Assembly: GCA_039801245.1 (NCBI GenBank)
Contig: JBDRUF010000006.1
Span: 1-47,187 of the forward strand
DNA length: 47,187 nt
Origin: a candidate division WOR-3 bacterium
Lineage (GTDB): Bacteria > Hydrothermota > Tepidihabitantia > Tepidihabitantales > Tepidihabitantaceae
Direction of reading: 5' to 3'
How positions within the stretch are numbered: position 1 is the stretch's first letter; every line of letters begins with the position of its first letter. The position numbers and the translations under genes were made by a program. Under the pieces are notes generated by a model, which was given only the letters and a program-made list of their open reading frames with translations, made no database searches and was not told the origin of the DNA. Shown piece after piece: positions 9,877-17,230 of this stretch.

Positions 9877-10878
9877 CTATGCCCCTTGAAGAGGCCAGCC
9901 CAACCTTCCCTCCTTGTGCCTTTTACCTAAAGTCTCCAGCATATCCTTGACCATCGCCTTCAGGTCATAATCAGGCTGCCATCCCCATTCCTCCCTTGCT
10001 GCTGAATCATCAATTGACTCAGGCCAGGAATCGGCAATCGCCTGGCGAAAGTCGGGTTCATAGGTAACCTCAAACTCAGGGATGTGCCTCTTAATCTCGG
10101 CAGCCAACTCCTCAGCAGAAAAACTCATTGCGGTAACATTGAAGTCGCAGTGATGCCTAAGTTTCTCAATGGGTGCTTCAGCCAGCATTATGGTGGCTTT
10201 AATACAGTCGGGCATATACATCATCGGTAACCTGGTATCAGCCCGGAGAAAACACTTGTAACTCCTGAATTTTATCGCCGCATAAAAAATTTCCACCGCA
10301 TAATCGGTTGTCCCGCCACCGGGCAGGGTAACATTGGAGATAATCCCAGGGTAACGCAAGCCGCGCACATCCACCCCAAACCGCCGGAAATAGTAATCGC
10401 CAAGAAGTTCGCCAGCAACTTTGGTGATTCCATACATTGTGCGCGGTTTGAGAATGGTTTCGTTTGGTGTGTTCTGCCGCGGGGTCTCCGGTCCAAAAAC
10501 GGCAATGGAGCTGGGCACAATTACCCTTGCCATATTGTGCTCCCGTGCCACCTCAAGGACATTGTAAAGCCCGTTAATATTCACATCCCAGGCAAGTTGC
10601 GGATTCTTCTCACCCGCAGCCGAAAGAATTGCTGCGAGGTGAAAGATGGTATCAATGTTGTGCTTCTTGACCACCTCCTCTATCGTTTCCCGCTTGGTGA
10701 CATCAATAAAATAAAACGGACCCGACTCCAAGAGCTCTTTACTCGGCTGGGTCTTTCTACCGGTGGCGATAACATTTTCGGCACCATAGCGCTGGCGCAG
10801 CGCCAGTGTCAGTTCCGAACCAATCTGCCCTACGGCGCCGGTCACAAGTATTCTCTTAATCTCTCTTGTTTTGGTCAT
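9877..10878 (-). CDS. Short-chain (epimerase-like) L-threonine 3-dehydrogenase
   Basis: Predicted to oxidise L-threonine to 2-amino-3-ketobutyrate with NAD+. This extended short-chain dehydrogenase of 333 aa has the Rossmann motif TGAVGQIG (13-20), an active-site Ser in VPSSIAVFG (123/124) and YGITK (Tyr149, Lys153). The segment GGTTDYAVEIFYAAIK followed by a cysteine-containing strand (KCFL) and LPMMYMPDC is typical of the UDP-epimerase-like threonine dehydrogenases of Bacteroidetes and Thermoplasma, not of sugar epimerases. No kbl (2-amino-3-ketobutyrate CoA ligase) gene lies in the window. AAAGGAG precedes ATG 10878. A TATAAT lies at 10894-10899 (minus) with only a weak -35. First gene of an operon with folE2 and the amidotransferase. 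Confidence 0.85.
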   Translation of the reverse strand: MTKTREIKRILVTGAVGQIGSELTLALRQRYGAENVIATGRKTQPSKELLESGPFYFIDVTKRETIEEVVKKHNIDTIFHLAAILSAAGEKNPQLAWDVNINGLYNVLEVAREHNMARVIVPSSIAVFGPETPRQNTPNETILKPRTMYGITKVAGELLGDYYFRRFGVDVRGLRYPGIISNVTLPGGGTTDYAVEIFYAAIKFRSYKCFLRADTRLPMMYMPDCIKATIMLAEAPIEKLRHHCDFNVTAMSFSAEELAAEIKRHIPEFEVTYEPDFRQAIADSWPESIDDSAAREEWGWQPDYDLKAMVKDMLETLGKRHKEGRLGWPLQGA

Positions 10879-10944
10879 AGAGTTACTCCTTTGATTATAA
10901 TTTTAAAATAATATTCCCTTACAAGCCAAAGTCAAATGCCGAAG

Positions 10945-10972
10945 TGGACAAAAAGGCAAATTCCACTATAAT
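10945..10972 (+). promoter_or_regulatory. Promoter of the tRNA-His/Arg/Lys cluster
   Basis: TGGACA (10945-10950), a 16-nt spacer and consensus TATAAT (10967-10972). The predicted start at about 10979 is 28 nt before tRNA-His. Confidence 0.75.
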
Positions 10973-11006
10973 AGAAAAAGGAAATTTAATGAGACCAATT
11001 GCATCT

Positions 11007-11082
11007 GGTGAGTGTAGCTCAACTTGGTTAGAGCACCTGACTGTGGCTCAGGATGTTGGGGGTTCAAGTCCCCTCACTCACC
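11007..11082 (+). tRNA. tRNA-His (GTG)
   Basis: Cloverleaf: acceptor GTGAGTG/CACTCAC, anticodon loop CTGTGGC with GTG, and T-loop GTTCAAGTC. G at 11007 can serve as the G-1 that pairs with C73 and is specific to tRNA-His. CCA is not encoded. Confidence 0.95.
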
Positions 11083-11090
11083 CTGAATTT

Positions 11091-11164
11091 GCGTCCGTAG
11101 CTCAACTGGACAGAGCGCCGGGCTTCGAACCCGTAGGCTGCGCGTTCGAGTCGCGCCGGGCGCA
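11091..11164 (+). tRNA. tRNA-Arg (TCG)
   Basis: Acceptor GCGTCCG pairs with CGGGCGC (one G-U). The anticodon stem CGGG/CCCG encloses CTTCGAA-type loop sequence with anticodon TCG, and the T-stem is GCGCG/CGCGC. No encoded CCA. It begins 8 nt after tRNA-His. Confidence 0.94.
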
Positions 11165-11184
11165 GGTTTAAGGAACAATTGTGC

Positions 11185-11258
11185 GCCCCGCTAGCTCAAC
11201 CTGGCAGAGCAACGGATTCTTAATCCGTGGGTTGCAGGTTCAATTCCTGCGCGGGGTA
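11185..11258 (+). tRNA. tRNA-Lys (CTT)
   Basis: Anticodon stem ACGGA/TCCGT encloses TTCTTAA with anticodon CTT. The T-stem is GCAGG/CCTGC. Acceptor GCCCCGC pairs with GCGGGGT (terminal G-U). No encoded CCA and no terminator follows; the protease start codon is 14 nt downstream. Confidence 0.93.
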
Positions 11259-11272
11259 TTTTAATTTCATTA

Positions 11273-14110
11273 ATGTACGAACTTGTTCACCTCTTACTTA
11301 TTTTTACTACTCCTGTATTTGTGCGCACCCAGGAGAAAACCGCGCCCCCGAGTACAAAGACCAACAAAGTCTGGGTATTTTTCACTGATAAAGGCATCTA
11401 CACTCAAGAACAGTATCAGGCAGCAGTTGCCCAACTGGAACAAACTGCAACCGCTGTTCAGTGGCAACGCCGCCAGAATGAGCAGATTAATGGCTATGAT
11501 TTTGATGACCTACCGGTAAGAGAGGATTATGTCCGTCAGATTGAGGCAATGGGTGCGCGATTACGCACAGTGTCCAACTGGCTCAATGCCGCCAGTTTTG
11601 ATATGCCCCCAGAAATGGTGCCAAAGGTCTACTGGCTCCCATTTGTTTATTCCATCACGCCTGTAGCGACCAGGTCTGAAACTGAGTTGGATATGACCGT
11701 CCCGATAAAACAACCCCAAGCGGCTCGGACTCTGCGCAAGGTTGACAGCGCCGATGCTCACAGATTTTATGGTGCCGCCTGGGATCAGGCACAGATGTTG
11801 GGTGTGCCGGAAATCTTCTTTCAAGGCTGGTTCGGCTCTGGGGTTAGACTTGCACTTTTTGACACCGGTCTAAAACTAAAACATACCGCCGTAAAAAACC
11901 TGAGAATAATAAAACAATACGATTTCATCTCTGGTGACAATTTCTATATCGCCCAGGGCAATTCAACACCTGAACCAATTAATACTCTCCGCTATCTTGG
12001 ACTGGTTAAAGATCCGGTATTAAGCCTTAACGGTAATAATGCCATCCTTGCCTTTGTTGCTGACAGTTTCAACTACACTTACAACCTGCCGGTCCGGGCG
12101 GTATTCTATTCATTTTCTACCGACAGAGGTGCAAATTGGTCTTCCGCAATACCAATTACCATCTCTCGGCCCTATTACTACACCTATGAAAATCTTTGTA
12201 TGCGTGTAAAGGATTCGGTTACCTATCTTGCCTTCACCGAAATCGATTTACACCAAGGCGCCTCCCCTACCTGTCACCTTGGTTATCTCATCAATACACA
12301 GTGGGCGAATCGGCTGACAATCGGAACTGGTAAACAGCCTTCATTAGCAACCTTTTTGGACACCCTTTATCTCGCCTATCTCAAAAACGACTCAGCCATC
12401 GTTTTTCGTAAAGCGGTAATCAATCACCCTGAACCCAACTGGCTTCTCTTCACTGAAATCAATCTCACCGAAACAATAACTGCGCCACAAATAACCGCTG
12501 GTCCAGATCGAGAGGTAAACATTTATGCCTGTGCAAAAAATTCAGGCAGAATAATCCATCTCCAATCGGATGACGGTGGCGAGAACTTTACACCCCAGGC
12601 GGACATTGTTTCCAATGGTGCTCATATGCCAAAGTTATTTTCACACACCCCAGCCGATTCCATCAAGTTTCTAATTTATCAGGACAAATCTCAATTACCA
12701 TTTACCAGACTTAAAATTGCTCGTTCCTTTGACTGGGGTAGAAACTGGGATACTGGTTATACCATTGATAGCGCTCTCACAATAGGCAATTACACATTAT
12801 CTTTAAACTCTAAGATAACAATCATCTATGAATCTGCCGGTATTTTACATCAATTGACCAGTACTGATCTGGGTAGAACCTGGCAGGATAATGGCATCAT
12901 CGATACCACCGGTTTCTCTTATTCGCCAAACCTCAGTCCTGACAACAGTTTCTGCCTCTGGTTTAAGCGGGGCGATGATAATGTCCTCTGGGAAGAATCA
13001 GATTCCCTTAAATTTTCTCCGGAACAACCCAATCATGGCACCAGAATGGCATCAATCATTGCCGGTTACCAGCCCTATTCGCTAATGGGCATCGCCCCTG
13101 GTGTTGACCTAATTGTTGCCAAAACCGAGTTTTATAAAACCTCAAGTAGCCGGGCATATGAATACAATATGGAAGAAGACACCTATATTCAGGCCCTTGA
13201 ATGGGCAGAGAGATGCGGTGCTGATGTTGTTTCTACCTCACTGGGTTATCGCGGCTGGTATCGGGATGAGGAGTTTGATGGGAGAACCGCTCCCATATCA
13301 ATTGCTTGTGACCTTGCTGCAAAAAGGGGGATGCTCATCGTTACCGCGATGGGGAACCGCGACACCACCGTATACCCCTGGCCTAAACCCTATATCGTGG
13401 CACCAGGAGATGCTGAAGGGGTTATCACCTGTGGTGGGGTAGAAAGAAACCTCTTGCCCTGGCGGGGTACTGGCACTGGTCCGACTGCTGATGGCAGAAT
13501 CAAACCTGACCTTGTTGCCCTTTCTGATACAGTTGCGGTTGTCGCACCTGATTCAGTAAACTTTCTTGAAGGCAGTGTGGGCACATCCTGTGCTACTGCA
13601 CTCATTGCCGGTTGCTGTGCTCTCCTGAAAGAGGCGCATCCCAATTGGAGCGCCGAATCAATCAAAGCCGCACTCTTCTCAACCGCTACTTTATCGGTAA
13701 AGAGTTGCACATTCGGCTTTGGCGTCCCCCGCGTTGACTCTGCATTCAAACTCTACCATCCGGTTTCTCACCCACTTCTCAGAGACCAGATAGCTCTGAT
13801 TTATCCTAATCCGTTCATTCTCGGAGAACACGAAACGCTTTATTTTGCCATCAACTTTCACCGCCCCACCCCTCAAGCATCAATTACTATCTATACGGTT
13901 AGCGGCATAAAGATTAAAACCATTGAATTAAACACTATTGGTTTGGCAATCGGAAAATACAAAGATAAAGAGACGCTCGTAAAGATGGGTGCCTTCTGGG
14001 ATGGAAGAAATGAGAATAACAAACCAGTTAGTTCTGGACTCTACCTCGCTGTACTTAACACCACCTTTGGCAAATCGGTTGCCAAATTTGCCCTTATTCG
14101 CAAAGATTGA
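11273..14110 (+). CDS. Subtilisin-like (S8) secreted protease with propeller inserted between Asp and His
   Basis: A 945-aa exported serine protease with an apparently intact triad: Asp197 (ALFDTG), His588 (NHGTRMASI) and Ser772 (GTSCATALIAG), plus the oxyanion Asn in TAMGN. In ordinary subtilases Asp and His are a few dozen residues apart. Here 391 residues separate them, filled with BNR/sialidase-like repeats (FSTDRGANW, SDDGGENF, SFDWGRNWD, STDLGRTW), so a propeller is nested inside the protease fold. The C-terminus is an FlgD-Ig-like tail (YTVSGIKI ... FWDGRNENNKPVSSGLYLAV). The N-terminal signal segment MYELVHLLLIFTTPVFV has no n-region Lys or Arg. There is no Shine-Dalgarno sequence; the start lies 14 nt after tRNA-Lys and an upstream in-frame TAA excludes an earlier start. 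It is probably transcribed from the tRNA promoter. Confidence 0.9.
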   Translation: MYELVHLLLIFTTPVFVRTQEKTAPPSTKTNKVWVFFTDKGIYTQEQYQAAVAQLEQTATAVQWQRRQNEQINGYDFDDLPVREDYVRQIEAMGARLRTVSNWLNAASFDMPPEMVPKVYWLPFVYSITPVATRSETELDMTVPIKQPQAARTLRKVDSADAHRFYGAAWDQAQMLGVPEIFFQGWFGSGVRLALFDTGLKLKHTAVKNLRIIKQYDFISGDNFYIAQGNSTPEPINTLRYLGLVKDPVLSLNGNNAILAFVADSFNYTYNLPVRAVFYSFSTDRGANWSSAIPITISRPYYYTYENLCMRVKDSVTYLAFTEIDLHQGASPTCHLGYLINTQWANRLTIGTGKQPSLATFLDTLYLAYLKNDSAIVFRKAVINHPEPNWLLFTEINLTETITAPQITAGPDREVNIYACAKNSGRIIHLQSDDGGENFTPQADIVSNGAHMPKLFSHTPADSIKFLIYQDKSQLPFTRLKIARSFDWGRNWDTGYTIDSALTIGNYTLSLNSKITIIYESAGILHQLTSTDLGRTWQDNGIIDTTGFSYSPNLSPDNSFCLWFKRGDDNVLWEESDSLKFSPEQPNHGTRMASIIAGYQPYSLMGIAPGVDLIVAKTEFYKTSSSRAYEYNMEEDTYIQALEWAERCGADVVSTSLGYRGWYRDEEFDGRTAPISIACDLAAKRGMLIVTAMGNRDTTVYPWPKPYIVAPGDAEGVITCGGVERNLLPWRGTGTGPTADGRIKPDLVALSDTVAVVAPDSVNFLEGSVGTSCATALIAGCCALLKEAHPNWSAESIKAALFSTATLSVKSCTFGFGVPRVDSAFKLYHPVSHPLLRDQIALIYPNPFILGEHETLYFAINFHRPTPQASITIYTVSGIKIKTIELNTIGLAIGKYKDKETLVKMGAFWDGRNENNKPVSSGLYLAVLNTTFGKSVAKFALIRKD

Positions 14111-14135
14111 TTTTAGTTTGAATCTTAATTATATT
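14107..14135 (+). promoter_or_regulatory. Promoter of tRNA-Asn
   Basis: TTGATT (14107-14112, overlapping the protease stop codon), a 17-nt spacer and TATATT (14130-14135). The predicted start at about 14142 is 2 nt before the tRNA. Confidence 0.6.
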
Positions 14136-14143
14136 AAGTTAAT

Positions 14144-14216
14144 TCCAGCGTAGCTCAATGGGTAGAGCATCCGGCTGTTAACCGGAGGGTCGCAGGTTCG
14201 AGCCCTGCCGCTGGAG
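14144..14216 (+). tRNA. tRNA-Asn (GTT)
   Basis: Acceptor TCCAGCG/CGCTGGA, D-arm GCTC/GAGC, anticodon loop CTGTTAA with GTT, and T-arm GCAGG TTCGAGC CCTGC. No encoded CCA. Confidence 0.95.
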
Positions 14217-14225
14217 TAAAAATAA

Positions 14226-14255
14226 AACTGGGCTGCCCTTTCGGGCAGCCCAGTT
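14226..14255. terminator. Bidirectional rho-independent terminator
   Basis: A perfect 13-bp stem (AACTGGGCTGCCC, 14226-14238, with its complement 14243-14255) and a TTTC loop. On the minus strand it is followed by TTTTATTTTT, ending the Kelch gene at 14270. On the plus strand it follows tRNA-Asn but with a poorer T-tract (TTGATTT). Confidence 0.9.
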
Positions 14256-14269
14256 GATTTAGGAGGTAT

Positions 14270-16846
14270 TTACTGAAGAAGTATCGCCTTGGCAGAAACC
14301 GACCTGCCGTCAATAGTCAGACGGTAGAAATAGGTCCCTGCAGCAACCGGTCTGCCCTGAGCATCTTTGCGGTCCCAGGTAACTGAGTAAGAACCAGGCT
14401 GGAAATCGCTGTTAACAAGCATCTTCACAAGCGAACCGGTTGCGTTGTAGACACCGAGTGCAACCCTTCCTGTTTTCGGCACGGTAAACCTCAACAGTGC
14501 ACGACCCTTAGCAGGCGTTACCGCATCAATCGCATACCCTTCACCTAAATCTAACCTGTACTCCTCAATCCCGCTCATCGGAATGATACCTTCCTCAAGG
14601 TTGGTAAGATATGTAGGAGTGGTACAGTCAGAACCATAGGCAACCCAGATGGAACCGCCAACCACATTAGCCATTTCCCAGCCACGGCGGGTATTCATTG
14701 GGGTCTCGGTTCTCCAGGTATTGGAGGGGATATGATAGCGATAAACCAGGTTATCAGCAGGTGTTGAACCGGTAACAGAGCCACCAAGGACATAGATAAT
14801 AGTATCCTGATATGCTACTGCCGTATGATATATCCGGGTGCCCGGCATATTCGCCTTCTGGCTCCAAGTGTTTGTCGCCGGGTTATATTCCCAGCAATCC
14901 CGAAGTTCAGCATTAGATGGGTCGGCACCACCGCACACATATACCTTGCCACCTGCTCCAACTGCCGCCGCCCAACCTCGACCCACAGGACAAGAAGCCT
15001 TTGTTGACCAAGTATTGGTTGCTGGGTCGTATTCGTAAGTGGTTCCGGTCCTGTTTTCGTTCCCGATAACATAAAGTTTATTGTTTGCTACCGCACCACA
15101 ACATGCCCAAGCACCAGCAGGCATATTTGCCTTCGCAGTTACCGTCTTTGTGTCAACATCAAACTCCTCGCAGGTATTCAAGGTTGTGCTTAAAGAATCG
15201 CGTCCACCGGCGACATAAATCTTGTTACCGATTCTGCCGCCCGCACCTGCCCGCCTTGGTGTTAAAAGGGTAGGTAAACCAGAGGTAATCCAGGTATCAT
15301 TCTGAATGTCATAAGCGGTGATAGTGCGCACCGAGGTGGCGTTCTGCTGTCTGCCGCCGCAGAAATAAATCGTGTCTCTTACTGCACCGGTTCCAGGACA
15401 CCAGTATCTGCCTGGCGAAGGAGCGGATGTCCGGTTATACCAGACAAGGTTTGCCGACCTCACCTCGGTAGTGCCGCGCAGAGTGTCATTAGCACGGTTC
15501 TCATCACCAGAAAGGTCGGTAAACATCGTCACATTATAGGTACCGCCAACCGCAGTCCACTGGGGTGAAAATTCAACATCCGCGGTTGCACCCGGCTCAA
15601 GAGGTCCGGCATAGGTGGCACTGCGCTGGTAAACCCTGGTTCCTGCAGAATCAATCCAGCAGTAAACTGGGATATCGGATTGAGGGTTGGTGCCGAAGTT
15701 CTTTATCCTTGCCTTCGGGGTGATGCTACCGGGTTGAATAATGCTTCCTGGTGCAACAATCTGAATCACGCCAACATCATCGGCATAGCCCGTGGTAATC
15801 TGCTCATACTGGCAGGTGTCGGTAGGGGTAAATCCACCAGTAGAACCACCGTAAACCACCGCCTTGCCATCGGCATTGCCCACACCGGTGCTGCGATAAA
15901 CCTTGAGAAGAACAGAGGGCGTTACTGTCCAAGTGCGTGTCCCGAAGTCAAAGTACTGGGTAGTGTCCATCAACTGCATCGCCGCGCTCACACCAGAGTG
16001 GACAAACATTGTCTGACCAACAACGCCACTCGCCGCTCCCCAAGTGGCAATCGGCATATGCGGAAAGATGGTGGTATCAACTGTCCAGGTGTTTGAAGCC
16101 GGATCGTAGAATTCAGAGTGGTTGATCACCGTGTCATTTCGGACCCCACCGGTAACCCAGATGGTATCATGATACACACAGCCCATTGCAAAAACCCGTC
16201 CCTTATTCATATCAGCAACCTGTGACCAGCCAGCACCAGGTGTATAACACCAGACATTGCGGGTGGGATTGCTCGCACCCGGCTGGTTACAGCCGCTGAT
16301 GTAATAAAGTTTGCCACCACAAACCAGAACTAAAGGCTGCCAGTTATAGGTTGTACCGGTAAAAGGTCCTGGTCCACTTGTCCAGGTATTGGTGCTGATG
16401 CAGTACTTGAACAGCGTATCAACCGTTCCGCCCATCCCATAAGAATAACCCGAACAGTAATAGAGCGTATCACCGATGATGCCAGCACCACCATTGGATA
16501 TGTCAAGCGGACAGGACGCTCTTGTCTCCCAGGTGGTTGAGCCAATTGCATGCCGGTAAAGGGCATTGCTTGTACCATACCCAGCAAGGACATAAACATA
16601 GTTGCCATCAGTGGCACAGGCGTTGTCCATCATTCTGCCTGGCATTTCGCTATGATACAACCAGGCATCTGTCGGAAGCGAACTGTTAACCGTTCCCCAG
16701 AAATAGTCGTTTGAGCCATAGGTGCCATAGTAGAGTTTTACCTTCTGGGGTTCACCCTGGCTCAGATCGCTCGTGGTTGCCCAGGGTCCAGCCAGTGCCA
16801 GTCCCAAGAGGCATACCAGAGTGATTACCGTTACCTTACTCTTCAT
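14270..16846 (-). CDS. Secreted Kelch-repeat protein with FlgD-like C-terminal domain
   Basis: 858 aa. A signal peptide (KVTVITLVCLLGLALAGP) is followed by about six Kelch blades (VYVLAGYGTSNALY, LYYISGCNQP, VWVTGGVRND-type motifs). Around residues 350-460 lies a CARDB-like beta domain (YADDVGVIQIVAPGSIIQPG ... NFGTNPQSDIPVYC). A second Kelch propeller follows (IYFCGGRQQN, IYVAGGRDSL, LYVIGNENR, VYVCGGADPS, IYVLGGSVTG), then an FlgD-Ig-type tail (YNATGSLVKMLV ... TWDRKDAQGRPVAAGTYFYRL). It is probably a surface-exposed binding protein; the ligand cannot be inferred. It has a GGAGGAG site before ATG, its own consensus promoter, a 5'-UTR hairpin and a strong terminator, so it is a single-gene, probably well-expressed unit. 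Confidence 0.88.
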   Translation of the reverse strand: MKSKVTVITLVCLLGLALAGPWATTSDLSQGEPQKVKLYYGTYGSNDYFWGTVNSSLPTDAWLYHSEMPGRMMDNACATDGNYVYVLAGYGTSNALYRHAIGSTTWETRASCPLDISNGGAGIIGDTLYYCSGYSYGMGGTVDTLFKYCISTNTWTSGPGPFTGTTYNWQPLVLVCGGKLYYISGCNQPGASNPTRNVWCYTPGAGWSQVADMNKGRVFAMGCVYHDTIWVTGGVRNDTVINHSEFYDPASNTWTVDTTIFPHMPIATWGAASGVVGQTMFVHSGVSAAMQLMDTTQYFDFGTRTWTVTPSVLLKVYRSTGVGNADGKAVVYGGSTGGFTPTDTCQYEQITTGYADDVGVIQIVAPGSIIQPGSITPKARIKNFGTNPQSDIPVYCWIDSAGTRVYQRSATYAGPLEPGATADVEFSPQWTAVGGTYNVTMFTDLSGDENRANDTLRGTTEVRSANLVWYNRTSAPSPGRYWCPGTGAVRDTIYFCGGRQQNATSVRTITAYDIQNDTWITSGLPTLLTPRRAGAGGRIGNKIYVAGGRDSLSTTLNTCEEFDVDTKTVTAKANMPAGAWACCGAVANNKLYVIGNENRTGTTYEYDPATNTWSTKASCPVGRGWAAAVGAGGKVYVCGGADPSNAELRDCWEYNPATNTWSQKANMPGTRIYHTAVAYQDTIIYVLGGSVTGSTPADNLVYRYHIPSNTWRTETPMNTRRGWEMANVVGGSIWVAYGSDCTTPTYLTNLEEGIIPMSGIEEYRLDLGEGYAIDAVTPAKGRALLRFTVPKTGRVALGVYNATGSLVKMLVNSDFQPGSYSVTWDRKDAQGRPVAAGTYFYRLTIDGRSVSAKAILLQ

Positions 16847-16886
16847 TATGTCTCCTCCTCGGTCGTTTATTGCTTACCTTCTTTTT

Positions 16887-16923
16887 AGAGTCTATTCAAC
16901 CGGACCGAACGATTGCAGACTCT
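16887..16923 (-). promoter_or_regulatory. 5'-UTR hairpin of the Kelch-protein mRNA
   Basis: In the minus-strand RNA, AGAGUCU pairs with AGACUCU. Inside that, CAAUCG pairs with CGGUUG around a 7-nt loop (UUCGGUC), with a small asymmetric internal loop between the two stems (13 bp in total). It starts ~13 nt into the predicted ~90-nt leader, upstream of GGAGGAG. An mRNA-stabilising or regulatory role is inferred. Confidence 0.6.
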
Positions 16924-16942
16924 TTTTTCATTATATAAATTC

Positions 16943-16971
16943 ATTATACCCCTTTGAAAACCCAAAGTCAA
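16943..16971 (-). promoter_or_regulatory. Promoter of the Kelch-protein gene
   Basis: On the minus strand: TTGACT (complement of 16966-16971), a 17-nt spacer ending GGGG, and TATAAT (complement of 16943-16948). The GGGGTATAATGAA segment is shared with the lipoprotein promoter at 32818. Confidence 0.8.
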
Positions 16972-17193
16972 GAAAATACTTAATAAATCATTCCTACCAG
17001 CCCCAATTCCCACCTTCATACTTACCTTTCATATCACACCGCGAGCAAGACCAAAATTACCCCGGGGATTGTCCCCCGGCAAAATTGATCCTCGGCTAAG
17101 TTTTGAAACTGCGATACATAACTTAATTTAACGCCTTGAGTTTTGTTTATCTTTATATACACTTAACTTCTGTCAGAAATAAAGAGCGTTTTC

Positions 17194-17222
17194 TTGACCT
17201 GGATAGTTTTTCATGATATTAT
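17194..17222 (+). promoter_or_regulatory. Promoter of the gcv operon (leaderless)
   Basis: TTGACC (17194-17199), a 17-nt spacer and TATTAT (17217-17222). Transcription is predicted at about 17229-17231, coinciding with the ATG at 17231. Confidence 0.75.
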
Positions 17223-17230
17223 TAAAATCT

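Larger units (their letters stand above)
16847..17230. other. Divergent intergenic region between Kelch gene and gcv operon
   Basis: Holds the minus-strand promoter (16943-16971) and leader hairpin (16887-16923) of the Kelch gene, a GC-rich palindromic element (17060-17079) and the gcvT promoter (17194-17222). No ORF of note. I see no glycine riboswitch; the predicted gcvT transcript begins at or next to the start codon and leaves no room for one. Confidence 0.7.

Noticed and set aside
10944-11171. 75-codon ORF on the plus strand
   Set aside because: It runs through tRNA-His and tRNA-Arg; coding is excluded by the tRNA structures.
17213-17230. ATG at 17213 as the gcvT start
   Set aside because: It lies within the promoter, overlapping the -10 box (17217-17222), and adds residues absent from typical GcvT; ATG 17231 fits both promoter and family.
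16980-17230. Glycine riboswitch upstream of gcvT
   Set aside because: No recognisable aptamer pattern, and the predicted transcript starts at the start codon.
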